Made by a program: the position numbers and the translations under genes. The notes beneath the pieces were generated by a model. The model was not told the origin of the DNA, ran no database searches, and saw only the letters and a list, made by a program, of their open reading frames with translations. Positions 36,724 through 45,380 of a stretch of DNA of 64,000 nt are shown here, one piece after another; the first letter of the stretch is position 1, and each line of letters opens with the position of its first letter. The DNA comes from Streptomyces sp. NBC_01214. Lineage in GTDB: Bacteria; Actinomycetota; Actinomycetes; Streptomycetales; Streptomycetaceae. The stretch covers positions 558,001 through 622,000 of the forward strand of contig NZ_JAPEOS010000003.1 in assembly GCF_026340975.1 (NCBI RefSeq). Direction: 5' to 3'.

Positions 36724-36903
36724 GCCGGCCGTTGCGGTCTGAACAGCCGGGCCTCCAGGGCCGCCGAGCAGCTCGGCGGCATCGGCCATCGGGCCCGCGG
36801 CCGCCACCACGAACACCACGGGTACGAGGACGAGTACCAGCAGGTTGGTGGGGGTACGGGAGGCGTTGGTGAGGAACCGGCGGGCGATCGACCGGCTGGT
36901 CAT
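36724..36903 (-). pseudogene. ABC permease gene, N-terminal fragment
   Basis: MTSRSIARRFLTNASRTPTN then LLVLVLVPVVFVVAAAGPMADAAELLG is the start and first membrane helix of an ABC-2-type permease. The ATG overlaps the end of the ATPase gene. The frame ends in a TAG made by the CTAG at the IS701 junction. Confidence 0.7.
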
Positions 36904-37526
36904 CGCTCCACCGCGAAGTGGCTGATGATCAGCACGGTGCGTCCAGCCCGGCGGCGCGGCGACCAGGTCCCAGAATTTGAGGCAGTTGTCGAAGTCGAAG
37001 CCGGCGTACGGCTCGTCCAGCAGCAGAACCTCGGGGTCGGCCAGCAGCGCCAGGCCTAGACTCAGCTTGGCCGCAGTGCCGCCGGAGAGCTGGTCCGCCC
37101 CGGTACTGGCGTAGCGCTCGAAGCCGAGCGCGGTGTAGATCTCGCGGCGGGAGCGCGCCTCCGTCTCCCTGGACAAGTCGTAGGCATGGCCGAACAACTC
37201 GAAGTGTTCGTCGCAGGTGAGGCGCTCGTAGAGGACCGGTTCCTGGCGGGGCAGTGGCACAGCCGCCAGCTGCGGGTCACGGTCCCAGCGTCGGCGGCCA
37301 GGGCTCCGACGAGGATCTTCATCAGTGTGCTCTTGCCGGAGCCATTCTCCCCGACCAGGCCGACCACCTCACCCGGGGCCAGGGTCAGGTCGACGCCGTT
37401 CAGCACCGGGACGCGGCGCCGGGCGGGCCACGGGCCGCGCCGGTACGCCTTCTCGATTCCGGCCGCCGCCAGCACCGTACGGTCGTAGAGAGGCTCGTTT
37501 CTGCGACGGGCGTCCGATGTTGTCAC
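36900..37526 (-). pseudogene. ABC transporter ATPase, two frameshifts
   Basis: The first part from ATG 37526 has Walker A (GLVGENGSGKSTLMKIL). Near 37270 the frame shifts to one with PQLAAVPLPRQEPVLYERLTC, the ABC signature LSGGTAAKLSLGLALLADPE and Walker B (VLLLDEPYAGFD). Near 36945 it shifts again to RTVLIISHFAVER and stop. Each piece is well conserved, so the gene was recently functional or the frameshifts are sequencing errors. It lies just downstream of pspAB. Confidence 0.75.
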
Positions 37527-37538
37527 GGTGTCACCTCG

Positions 37539-38117
37539 TCACAGGCCGGGGGCGCCCCAGAGCGGGAACCAGCGGCCGAGGTCTTCTTCGATCCGCAGGT
37601 CGTCCTTGATGGTTGCCTTGACCTGGAGTTCCAGCGGGTTGTCGCGTTTCTGGCCGGGCAGCGGAGCGAAGGGGTAGAAGGCGCCTCGCTTGTAGAGGTA
37701 GACGAGGGCGAGCGGGCGTAGTTCGGCGTCGTGGAAGGTGACCAGGGAGCACAGGAGCTGTGGGCCGAAGCCGCTGTTCTGCAGGGCGGCGTTGACCGCG
37801 TGCAGGTCGTTGACCAGGGCTGGCAGCTCGTCGGGATTGCGGCGGGACAGCAGCCACGAGTACCCGTACTCGTCGCGGCTGAACTCCACCGGCGTGCCGG
37901 CTCGTTCGGTGTCCGCATCGAGGAGAGCGCGTACCTCCCGCTGGACCTGTGCGAAGGCCCCGCCCTCGATGGCGGCGAAGCAGACCGCGCCCAGGCCGGT
38001 CGGGGTGAAGCCGATGGCGGCCTGGAGAGTGATCGCCGCCGAGGGCAGGCCGAAGAGCTGGTCCAGGTCGGGCTTGACCGGTCTGCTGCGGCCGAACAGG
38101 ACGTCCCAGAAACCCAC
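37539..38117 (-). CDS. PspA-associated protein PspAB
   Basis: This 192-residue protein starts GFWDVLFGRSRPVKPDLDQLFGLPSA and contains CFAAIEGGAFAQV, then EYGYSWLLSRRN, matching actinobacterial PspAB. These proteins accompany PspA, PspAA and HtpX in a membrane-stress operon. GTG 38117 is preceded by AAGGAG. No enzymatic role is known. It is intact, unlike its pspA partner. Confidence 0.85.
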   Translation of the reverse strand: MGFWDVLFGRSRPVKPDLDQLFGLPSAAITLQAAIGFTPTGLGAVCFAAIEGGAFAQVQREVRALLDADTERAGTPVEFSRDEYGYSWLLSRRNPDELPALVNDLHAVNAALQNSGFGPQLLCSLVTFHDAELRPLALVYLYKRGAFYPFAPLPGQKRDNPLELQVKATIKDDLRIEEDLGRWFPLWGAPGL

Positions 38118-38133
38118 GGGGATCAGCTCCTTC

Positions 38134-39057
38134 TCACGGCCCCGGACTGCCCGGTCCGCCGAGCTCAGTGGCGATGTCCGCAAGTGCCTCCAGGCGGCGT
38201 TCCAGGGTGGGGCGCGTGGAGAAGAGGTTCGCCACGGTCGTGCCGGGCCCGAGGGCGGGGGTGAAGAAGAACGCGTTGAACGCCTGTGCGGTGCGCAGAT
38301 CCTGGGTCGGGATCCGGGCGATCTCGCCGCTGACCTTGGTCAATGCCGAGGCCAGGGCGGAGGGTTTCGCGGTCAGCATGGCCGCAGCCCGGTCGGCGGC
38401 CAGTTCGCGGTAGCGGGACAGCGCGCGGATGAGTAGGTAGCTGACCGCGTAGACGAGGGCGGAGACCGCCATCACGGCCATGAAGACGACGGCGGTGTTC
38501 TGGTCGCGCTGGTTGCGTCCGCCGAACAGCTGGGAGTAGAACGCGAAGCGGACCACGAGCCCGGCCATCACGCCCAGGAACGAGGCGATGGTGATCACCG
38601 CGACATCGCGGTGCGCGACATGGGAGAGCTCATGGGCGAGGACGCCTTCGAGCTCCTCGGTCTCCAGGCGGCGCAGCAGTCCGGTGGGCACGCAGATCAC
38701 GGCGTTGTCGGCGTTGCGGCCGGTGGCGAAGGCGTTGGGCAGGTCCATGTCGGAGACGGCCACGCGGGGTTTGGGCATGTCCGCGGCGGCGCACAGCCGG
38801 TCGACGACACCGTGCAGCACGGGCTGTTCCTCGGGCGTGACGAGGCGGCCGTGCATGGCGTACAGGGCGATCCGGTCGGAGTACCAGTACTGGGCGCCCA
38901 GCAGCGCGGCGGCGATGACGACCACCAGGACGACGGACTTGAGCAGCGCGATCAGCGCGGCGATGAACGCCACGTACACCAGCCCGAGCAGGAACATCGT
39001 GACCACCATGCGGGCGGTCAGCTGCCGGTCGGGCTCGAAACGGCTGCGCATCGCCAT
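38134..39057 (-). CDS. htpX: HtpX-type membrane zinc metalloprotease
   Basis: This 307-residue membrane protein has M48 peptidase motif HELSH in LEGVLAHELSHVAHRD, preceding AFATGRNADNAVICVP, and a distal Glu in RELAADRAAAML. Two N-terminal membrane helices (VVTMFLLGLVYVAFIAALIALL; VVLVVVIAAALLGAQYW) anchor it. HtpX degrades misfolded membrane proteins during envelope stress. The ATG overlaps the pspAA stop (TGATG). Confidence 0.93.
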   Translation of the reverse strand: MAMRSRFEPDRQLTARMVVTMFLLGLVYVAFIAALIALLKSVVLVVVIAAALLGAQYWYSDRIALYAMHGRLVTPEEQPVLHGVVDRLCAAADMPKPRVAVSDMDLPNAFATGRNADNAVICVPTGLLRRLETEELEGVLAHELSHVAHRDVAVITIASFLGVMAGLVVRFAFYSQLFGGRNQRDQNTAVVFMAVMAVSALVYAVSYLLIRALSRYRELAADRAAAMLTAKPSALASALTKVSGEIARIPTQDLRTAQAFNAFFFTPALGPGTTVANLFSTRPTLERRLEALADIATELGGPGSPGP

Positions 39058-39335
39058 CACCCCGGGATCAGGCCCTCGTCGGACAGCAGCTCCCGCACCT
39101 GCGCGAGGCTGGTGCCCTGCTCGGGCAGCACCAGATCGGACGGCGTGATCCGCTCGTCCGGCAGTGGTGTGCCGAGGGTGCGTACGGCGTCCAACAGGGC
39201 TGACAGGGCGGTGGTGAAGGCCACGTCGTCGTGCGCGTCGGCGGCTGTCTGGAGGGCGGAGTCCAGTTGGTTGAGCCGGGCTACGTGCTCTTCGGTGATC
39301 TCGTATTGGCCCTCGCCGAGAATTCGCATGATCAT
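39057..39335 (-). CDS. PspA-associated protein PspAA
   Basis: This 92-residue protein, MIMRILGEGQYEITEEHVAR then LNQLDSALQTAADAHDD, matches PspAA. Proteins of this family have a short N-terminal strand and helices and are encoded directly after pspA. Its ATG overlaps the pspA stop (ATGA) and has GAGGAGG upstream. It is coupled to htpX. Confidence 0.88.
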   Translation of the reverse strand: MIMRILGEGQYEITEEHVARLNQLDSALQTAADAHDDVAFTTALSALLDAVRTLGTPLPDERITPSDLVLPEQGTSLAQVRELLSDEGLIPG

Positions 39336-39843
39336 GAATTCGCCTCCTCATCCTTGGGGGCTCCAGCGCCCTCGACTGCTGCCGGGGCGGAGGAGGCCGG
39401 GAGCCGCGCCTTCATCCGGGCCAGCTCGGTCTCCACGTCCTGGCCCGCGGTCACGCGCTCGAGCTCGGCCTGGATGTCGTCCCGCCCGGCCGACAAGGTC
39501 GCGTCCTCCAGAACGCTGGAGGCGATCAGTTCGTCCAGCGCACCCGCGCGCTTGGAGCTGTTCGGTCTTGTCCTGGGCGCGCTGCATGGCCATGCCGACA
39601 TCGCCCAGCTCCTCGCCGATGCCGGTGACGGCCTCGGTGATGCTGGTCTGCGCTTCGGCTGCGGTGTAGGTGGCCTTGATGGTCTCCTTGCGGGTACGGA
39701 ACGCGTCCACCTTCGCCTCCAGGCGCTGCGTCGCCAGGGTCAGCTTCTCCTCCTGCTCCTTCAGCGACGCCTGCTGGACCTCCAGGTCGCTGATCTGCGC
39801 GCCCACTGCCGTACGCCGGGTGAGTGCCTCACGAGCCAGGTCC
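39332..39843 (-). pseudogene. pspA: PspA remnant, N terminus deleted and frameshifted
   Basis: PspA is an ESCRT-III-like membrane-protecting protein of about 250-270 residues. Here the first ~100 residues are missing. The remaining part starts GREDLAREALTRRTAVGAQI, continues with a coiled coil (LEVQQASLKEQEEKLTLATQRLEAKVDAF), and shifts frame near 39560 from AMQRAQDKTEQLQ to RAGALDELIASSVLEDATL. The 5' junction lies inside the end of the small membrane ORF upstream, showing a deletion. Function is probably lost. Confidence 0.8.
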
Positions 39844-39972
39844 TCACGACCCGCGGGCGAGCGCGATGAGGAGGATGGCGAGGGTGCCGATGGGCACGCC
39901 GAGCGCCAGTGCGCCGACCAGGGCGATGGCCAGCGCGATCGCGTACAGGCCGTAGTTCTTGTTGCTGTTCAC
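39844..39972 (-). CDS. Small single-pass membrane protein
   Basis: A 42-codon frame starting GTG 39972 reads NSNKNYGLYAIALAIALVGA then LALGVPIGTLAILLIALARG, mostly one or two hydrophobic helices. It sits between the SHOCT protein and the pspA remnant, and its last codons come from pspA sequence after the deletion. It may be a real small membrane protein gene with an altered end. Confidence 0.5.
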   Translation of the reverse strand: MNSNKNYGLYAIALAIALVGALALGVPIGTLAILLIALARGS

Positions 39973-39984
39973 GGCCGGTCCTCA

Positions 39985-40270
39985 CTACTTCTTGGGAGGC
40001 TGTCCGGGCTGGCTGGGCGGACCGGAGGAGCGCAGCGGCGAGACGTCGCTGGTACTCCTCATCGTCGATGTCGCCGCGGGCGAACCGCTCGGCGAGCAGT
40101 TGCTCGGGCGGGGGCCCGGTGTAGGGGTGGGTGTGCTCGTGGGCGCGGTTCAAGGCGCGGAAGAGCAGGACGGCGGCGGTGATGATCAGGGCCCAGAACA
40201 GGATCATGCTGGCCGACATGGCGAACCAGCCCCACCCGCTGACATTGTGGTCGTACCAGAACATCATCAC
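39985..40270 (-). CDS. SHOCT-domain membrane protein
   Basis: This small protein has one membrane helix (SASMILFWALIITAAVLLFRAL) and a C-terminal SHOCT motif (PPPEQLLAERFARGDIDDEEYQRRL). The frame from ATG 40270 runs on past the expected end. Skipping one base after RRLAA gives RSSGPPSQPGQPPKK and a stop at 39985-39987, so a C-terminal frameshift is likely. It is divergent from the copper ATPase gene, with about 210 bp of promoter sequence between. Confidence 0.65.
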
Positions 40271-40479
40271 GGCTCACACCTTCCCGGCTTTCGGGCCGTG
40301 GCCAGTGGGCCAGCTGTCCCAGGCGTTGTACTGCCACGGTCGCGCCGCCCAGGGCGTTCGGCACAGGGCGTTCGGCACAGGGCCGGTCGGTCCCCTCCGG
40401 GGTTCGGTCAGCCCTACCCGGTAGGGGCAGGCGGGCTGACCCTGGGCCTAGGGGTTTTCCGCAGGAGGGACGGTCTGCC

Positions 40480-43251
40480 ATGGATGCCGCCGATGTTGCC
40501 GTTGTCGCGCTGGCCGTCGTGTTGATCGCCGGTCTTGTCTGGTTCTTCTTCGGCCCGCGCCGGGCCCGCAGCGCGAGGCTGGAGGGCGGGGTGCAGCGGG
40601 TCGAGGTGACCGTGCGGGGCGGCTACAGCCCCGACGTCATCCGGGTCCGCCAGGGCATCCCGCTGGAGCTGGTCTTCGACCGGCAGGAGAGCGGGGAGTG
40701 CACCAGCCGGGTCGTCTTCCCGGACCTGCGCGTCAGCGCGGGCTTGCCGGCGTATGTGCGCACCGCCGTGCGGGTCGATCCGTCCGAGGCCGGGTCCTTC
40801 GGGTTCGCCTGCGGGATGAACATGATCCACGGCACGCTGGTCGTCGAACCGGACGAGGAATCCGCAAATGTGCCGTCCGCGCCGGGCGGGCACGGCGGCG
40901 CGAGCACGCCTCCGGCACCGGCAGCCGGGGCGCCCCCGGCCGCTGAGGAGCGGGGGGCGGCCGAGGCGGAGGCTGCGGAAGCCGCTGAGCGGCAGGCGGA
41001 GATCAAGGACCTGACCCGCAGGGTGGCCCTCGGCGCGGTGCTCACCGCGCCGGTGCTGTTCGCCGTGATGGCCCACGAACTCTTCGGCGCGGACTGGGTT
41101 CCGGGCTGGATGCTGAACCACTGGTTCCAGCTCGTGCTGATCACGCCGGTCATGTTCTACACCGGGTGGCCGATCCACGTGACGGGCTGGCTGACCCTTC
41201 GCCACCGCGGCGCGGACATGAACTCCCTGATCACCCTCGGCACGTCGGCCGCGTACGGCTACAGCCTGCTGGTCACCCTCGCCCCCTCGCTGCTGCCCGA
41301 GGACGTGCGCGAGGTGTACTACGAGGCCGTCGGGGTGATCCTCACCCTGATCCTCCTCGGCAGGTTGCTGGAGGCAAGGGCCAAGGCCGGCACCGGTGAA
41401 GCCATCCGGGCCCTGCTCGGGCTGCAAGCCCGTACGGCTCGGGTGATCCGCGACGGGGTCGAGACCGAGATTCCGGTGGAAGACGTCGCGGTCGGCGATG
41501 AGGTGGTCGTCCGGCCCGGGGAAAAGGTGCCGGTCGACGCGGAGGTGCTGTCCGGTTCCTCTGCGGTGGACGAGTCCATGGTCACCGGCGAACCGATGCC
41601 GGTCACCAAACGCGCGGGGGACACGGTCATCGGCGCGACCGTGAACGGCACCGGGTCCTTGCGCGTACGAGCGGCCAAGGTGGGCGCCGACACGATGCTG
41701 GCTCAGATCATCCGCCTCGTGCAGCAGGCACAGGCGTCCAAGGCGCCGATCCAGCGGTTGGCCGACGCGGTCTCCGCCTACTTCGTGCCGGCCGTCATCG
41801 CCATCGCGATCGCCGCCTTCGCGCTCTGGTACACCCTCGGGCCCGCCCCGGCGCTCACGCTCGCCCTGGTCTCCGCGGTCGCGGTGCTGATCATCGCCTG
41901 CCCGTGCGCGCTGGGCCTGGCGACCCCGTTGTCCATCATGGTCGGAACCGGCAAGGGCGCCCAGGCCGGCATCCTCATCCGCTCCGCCGAAGCCCTGGAG
42001 ACCGCCCACAAGCTCGACACCGTCGTTCTAGACAAGACCGGCACGGTCACCGCCGGCAAGCCCACCCTGACCGACGTTCAGACGGCCGACGGTTTCACCG
42101 AGGACGGGCTGCTGTCGCTGGTGGCCGCGGCCGAAGCCGACAGCGAGCACCCACTCGCAGGCGCGATCGTCACCAGTACCCGGGAGCGGAAACTCACCGT
42201 CCCCATCGCGAGCGGCTTCGACTCGGTCACCGGAAAGGGCGTCCAGGCCACCGTCGACGGCGGCGCCGTACTGGTCGGAACGGCCCGCCTGCTTGCGGAC
42301 GTGGGAATCGACACCAGCCCCCTGACCCCGGTCGCGGCCGAGCTGTCCGCCCAGGGCAAGACCCCCGTACTCGTCGCCGTCGACGGCCGGCCAGCCGGAG
42401 TCCTCGCTGTCGCGGACACTGTCAAAGACGACTCCGCCCAGGCCGTCGCCGCCCTGCACCGGCTCGGCATCGAGACGGTGATCCTCACCGGCGACAATGC
42501 CCGCACCGCCGCCGCCATCGCCGCCCAGGTCGGGGTGGAGCGGGTTCTGGCCGAGGTGCTGCCCGAGCACAAGGCCGACGAGATCCGCCGCCTCCAGGCC
42601 GAGGGCCGCACCGTCGGCATGGTCGGCGACGGCATCAACGACGCCCCCGCACTGGCCGCCGCCGACGTCGGGCTCGCCATCGGCACCGGCACCGATGTCG
42701 CCATCGAGGCCGCCGGCATCACCCTCATCTCCGGCTCCCTGACGGGCGTCGTCACCGCCATCCGGCTCTCCCGGGCCACCATGCGCAACATCCGGCAGAA
42801 CCTGTTCTTCGCCCTGGTCTACAACGCCGTCGGCGTCCCGCTCGCCGCAGGCGCCCTCTACCCCCTCTGGGGCATCCGCCTGAGCCCGATCATCGCCGCG
42901 GCCGCGATGGCCCTGTCCTCCTTGTCGGTCGTCACCAACTCCTCCCGCCTGCGCCGCTGGCATCCCGCACCACTGCCATCCGCCGCACCCGCGCCGGTCG
43001 AGCCCCGGGTCGAATCCGCGGCCGACCGGACCGAGCACCATCACGCGCCTGGGCAAGGCGACCACACCACCGTGGTCGACCCGGTGTGCGGCATGCGCCT
43101 GGACCCGGCCACCGTTACCGAGCGGCGAGAGACCGCCACCGGCCACCTCTTCTTTTGCTCCGCCCGGTGTGCGGCCGCCTACGACGCCGACCCCGACCGC
43201 TACGACGCACCGGCACCCGGCGAAGCACATGATGGGGACGATCCCGAGTGA
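40480..43251 (+). CDS. Copper P1B-type ATPase with cupredoxin-like N terminus and YHS C terminus
   Basis: This 923-residue membrane pump exports Cu+ using ATP. The N terminus has one membrane helix, then a cupredoxin-like domain (residues ~38-125) with possible metal ligands Cys in ESGECTSRVVF and Cys/Met in FACGMNMIHG. The core has the transmembrane CPCALGLATP site, TGE-type actuator (VTGEPMPVTK), phosphorylation motif DKTGTVTAGKP and hinge VGDGINDAPAL. The C terminus adds a YHS domain (VVDPVCGMRLDP, then FFCSARCAAAYD). AGGAGG precedes the ATG. A strong terminator follows. DUF6153 and DUF305 genes downstream complete a copper cassette. Confidence 0.93.
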   Translation: MDAADVAVVALAVVLIAGLVWFFFGPRRARSARLEGGVQRVEVTVRGGYSPDVIRVRQGIPLELVFDRQESGECTSRVVFPDLRVSAGLPAYVRTAVRVDPSEAGSFGFACGMNMIHGTLVVEPDEESANVPSAPGGHGGASTPPAPAAGAPPAAEERGAAEAEAAEAAERQAEIKDLTRRVALGAVLTAPVLFAVMAHELFGADWVPGWMLNHWFQLVLITPVMFYTGWPIHVTGWLTLRHRGADMNSLITLGTSAAYGYSLLVTLAPSLLPEDVREVYYEAVGVILTLILLGRLLEARAKAGTGEAIRALLGLQARTARVIRDGVETEIPVEDVAVGDEVVVRPGEKVPVDAEVLSGSSAVDESMVTGEPMPVTKRAGDTVIGATVNGTGSLRVRAAKVGADTMLAQIIRLVQQAQASKAPIQRLADAVSAYFVPAVIAIAIAAFALWYTLGPAPALTLALVSAVAVLIIACPCALGLATPLSIMVGTGKGAQAGILIRSAEALETAHKLDTVVLDKTGTVTAGKPTLTDVQTADGFTEDGLLSLVAAAEADSEHPLAGAIVTSTRERKLTVPIASGFDSVTGKGVQATVDGGAVLVGTARLLADVGIDTSPLTPVAAELSAQGKTPVLVAVDGRPAGVLAVADTVKDDSAQAVAALHRLGIETVILTGDNARTAAAIAAQVGVERVLAEVLPEHKADEIRRLQAEGRTVGMVGDGINDAPALAAADVGLAIGTGTDVAIEAAGITLISGSLTGVVTAIRLSRATMRNIRQNLFFALVYNAVGVPLAAGALYPLWGIRLSPIIAAAAMALSSLSVVTNSSRLRRWHPAPLPSAAPAPVEPRVESAADRTEHHHAPGQGDHTTVVDPVCGMRLDPATVTERRETATGHLFFCSARCAAAYDADPDRYDAPAPGEAHDGDDPE

Positions 43252-43355
43252 CCATCGTCCTCAGCGCGAGCGGCCCGAAACCATGTGCTGCGGACATCGA
43301 TCCGGGGCCTGGAAGGCGAACTGCGAGGCCCGTCCGGATGTTGCTGACGTACGAG

Positions 43356-43390
43356 AAGGCCAGACCGGCAATCCGGTCTGGCCTTGTCTT
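43356..43390 (+). terminator. Terminator after the copper ATPase
   Basis: AAGGCCAGACCGG and CCGGTCTGGCCTT form a 13-bp perfect stem with loop CAAT, followed by a T-containing tail (GTCTT). Confidence 0.85.
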
Positions 43391-43800
43391 CGTCGGGGCT
43401 TGTGACGCGTGTCGGCGAGGGTTCTTGTGGCGTGGGCCGGGTCAGGTGGGGCCAGTGGTGCTCGTACGCTGGGTGATCCAGCCGGGGGGAGGTTGCCCCG
43501 GCCCGGGTGGACGGCCGTCTTCCAGGCGACCGGGTCCGGGGGGAGGGTCGGCATGGCCCCGCGGGTCGCCCCACGTTACGAGGCTCCACTCGCAGACTCG
43601 GTACCGCAACGGCGTACGTTCGGGATCGCCCGGGCGGTTCCTCGAGGACGCTCCAGGCGACGGACCCCACGAGGTCCTCAAGCGCCTCCGCCTGTCCCGC
43701 CCGCCCCCCACTGGCCCAGCCGATGGAGACGTTCGTGGTGGCCAGTGATCCGGGTCGTGCTGCGCTGCGTAGTACACGGGTGCGTCCTACCGTGGGAAAT
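43391..43800. other. Intergenic region before the DUF6153 gene
   Basis: About 410 bp without a supported gene. Only long GC-biased frames are open. It should contain the DUF6153/DUF305 promoter; no clear operator was recognised. Confidence 0.4.
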
Positions 43801-44226
43801 GTGACCAGCCGCGAGCTCCCCACGCGGCCGCAGCCCGTGCTGCGGCTCTCCTCGCTGCTCGTCCTCGCCGTCATTGTCGGGCTGCTCGGCATGCACGCCC
43901 TGGGTGCCGCCGCCCTGCCCTCGGCAGGCGCCACCGAGCACACCGCCCACCACGTGGCGGCAGCCCCCGCCGACCTCGGTGCGGAGTACCGATGCCCCGA
44001 CGACGATCGCGACACTGGCCGCTTTGTCATCCACACGGACCAGATGTGCGCGTCCACTGCTCTACCGGGTTCTCCCGGCATCGCCGCAGCAGACACCGAG
44101 CCGGTCACCACCACGGCGCACGGCTCCGCCGATGCCCCGGCTCCGTTGCCGATCGCGGTGGCCTACGAGCCGGCCGGAGGGCGGGCACCGCCCTCACTCG
44201 CCGAACTTCAGCTCCTGCGGATATAG
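43801..44226 (+). CDS. DUF6153-family small exported protein
   Basis: This 141-residue protein has a hydrophobic N-terminal segment (RLSSLLVLAVIVGLLGMHAL), a His/Ala-rich middle (TEHTAHHVAAAPA) and two Cys (YRCPDDD, DQMCAS). The C terminus PSLAELQLLRI is repeated in the second cassette. GTG 43801 is favoured over an upstream ATG at 43723. DUF6153 genes are often beside DUF305 genes in streptomycetes; a copper-related envelope role is inferred only from context. Confidence 0.8.
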   Translation: MTSRELPTRPQPVLRLSSLLVLAVIVGLLGMHALGAAALPSAGATEHTAHHVAAAPADLGAEYRCPDDDRDTGRFVIHTDQMCASTALPGSPGIAAADTEPVTTTAHGSADAPAPLPIAVAYEPAGGRAPPSLAELQLLRI

Positions 44227-44303
44227 GAGCGCCGTTTGCGGCACGCCCCTACGGCGCCGCACACAGCCTTCCTCTCCGCATCTGATCACTGGAGCTCAGC
44301 GAA

Positions 44304-44930
44304 ATGAACACGAACCGATCCCTGACGTATCGCGCGGCCCTGGCGGCCACCGCGGCCGCTGCCGGCCTGGTCCTGGCCGCCTGCGGCAGCAACGACAGCA
44401 CGAGCACGGCCGGCACCACTGCCGTGACCACCACCGCCGCCCCGGCCGCTACAGAGGCCGACCGGCACAACCAGGCGGACGTCGCCTTCGCGCAAGGAAT
44501 GATCCCCCACCACCGGCAGGCCATCGTCATGTCCGACATGGTCGAATCCCACGGTGCGTCCAGCGAGGTCAAGGAACTCGCGGAAAAGATCAAGAAGGCG
44601 CAGAAGCCCGAGATCGACACCATGACCGGCTGGCTCAAGACATGGGGCGAGAAGGTCCCCACCGGCATCGGCATGGGGCACGGCGACGACAACTCCGGCA
44701 TGCCCGGGATGATGGGTGACCAGGACATCAACCGGCTCGGGAACGCCAAGGGCAACGCCTTCGACACCATGTTCCTGACCATGATGATCGAGCACCACGA
44801 GGGCGCGATCGACATGGCCAAGACGGAGAAGCAGCAAGGGGCCTACGGACCTGCCAAGGCCCTCGCTGACAGCATCATCACCTCCCAGACCGCCGAGATC
44901 GCCCAGATGCGGACGATGCTCGCCGGCTGA
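44304..44930 (+). CDS. DUF305 lipoprotein
   Basis: This 208-residue lipoprotein has a lipobox at LVLAACG and a Thr/Ala-rich linker. DUF305 signatures follow: DVAFAQGMIPHHRQAIVMSD and MIEHHEGAIDMA. The His- and Met-rich helical bundle is ferritin-like and is thought to bind metal, often copper. GGAG lies before ATG 44304. A paralogue lies at 50368-51000. Confidence 0.92.
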   Translation: MNTNRSLTYRAALAATAAAAGLVLAACGSNDSTSTAGTTAVTTTAAPAATEADRHNQADVAFAQGMIPHHRQAIVMSDMVESHGASSEVKELAEKIKKAQKPEIDTMTGWLKTWGEKVPTGIGMGHGDDNSGMPGMMGDQDINRLGNAKGNAFDTMFLTMMIEHHEGAIDMAKTEKQQGAYGPAKALADSIITSQTAEIAQMRTMLAG

Positions 44931-44980
44931 ACCCCAACCGAGCCCGCTCTGGCGCTGCGGCAGGGCCAAGAGGAAGAGGG

Positions 44981-45283
44981 ATGATGCGGGACGCCGACAG
45001 ACGCAGGGAACATGGCGAGGCTTCCCGGCAGCCGGTACGGATGCTGGCCCTGGCCACGATCGGGTTCACGCTCTGCTTCTGGGCGTGGGCTCTGCTGGCG
45101 CCTCTCGGGCCGGCGCTCCGCGATGATCTGGATCTCAGCTCGTTCCAGCAGTCCCTGATCGTGGCCGTACCGGTCATCGTGGGCTCGCTCGGCCGCATCC
45201 CGGTCGGTGCTCTCACCGACCGCTGGGGCGCGCGCCGGATGTTCCCGATCGTCGCGGCCCTGACGATCCTCCCCGTGCTTTAA
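44981..45283 (+). pseudogene. NarK-type nitrate/nitrite MFS transporter, N-terminal fragment
   Basis: The frame has 100 residues: RMLALATIGFTLCFWAWALL, APLGPALRDDLDLSSFQQSL then VGSLGRIPVGALTDRWGARRMF, the first three helices and the loop motif of NarK transporters. It then stops at TAA. Full NarK has about 400-450 residues, and the rest is not found downstream, so a deletion removed it. This echoes the hypoxia theme (nitrate respiration genes are DosR-linked in mycobacteria). Confidence 0.8.
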
Positions 45284-45380
45284 CGACCGTCTCCGCGGGT
45301 GAGGAGCACGGTGGGAAGTGACCGCCGGCCAAGGTCCTCACGACCTGATCGGGCCGACGACCGGGACTTGACCGTCCGTT

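Larger units (their letters stand above)
34080..36724. mobile_element. IS701-type element carrying doxX/hxlR passengers
   Basis: The left end reads CTAGTACTCCGGCTGTAG and the right end, as reverse complement, CTAGTACTCCAGCTGTAG; similarity continues for about 27 bp. The outermost CTAG occurs on both sides and fits the YTAR target duplication of IS701 elements. Inside are an IS701 transposase, a DoxX gene, an HxlR-family regulator gene and a short unknown frame. The normal right repeat next to the transposase start is truncated near 35450 (GATGATCAAC), so the passengers lie within the transposable unit. It splits an ABC permease gene. Confidence 0.75.

Noticed and set aside
40320..40400. Short direct repeat GGGCGTTCGGCACA before the copper ATPase
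   Set aside because: Only two copies of a 14-base word; no known operator resemblance, so not annotated as a site.
42028..43230. Long reverse-strand frame opposite the copper ATPase
   Set aside because: Repetitive Gly/Asp/Val composition, antisense to conserved catalytic motifs.
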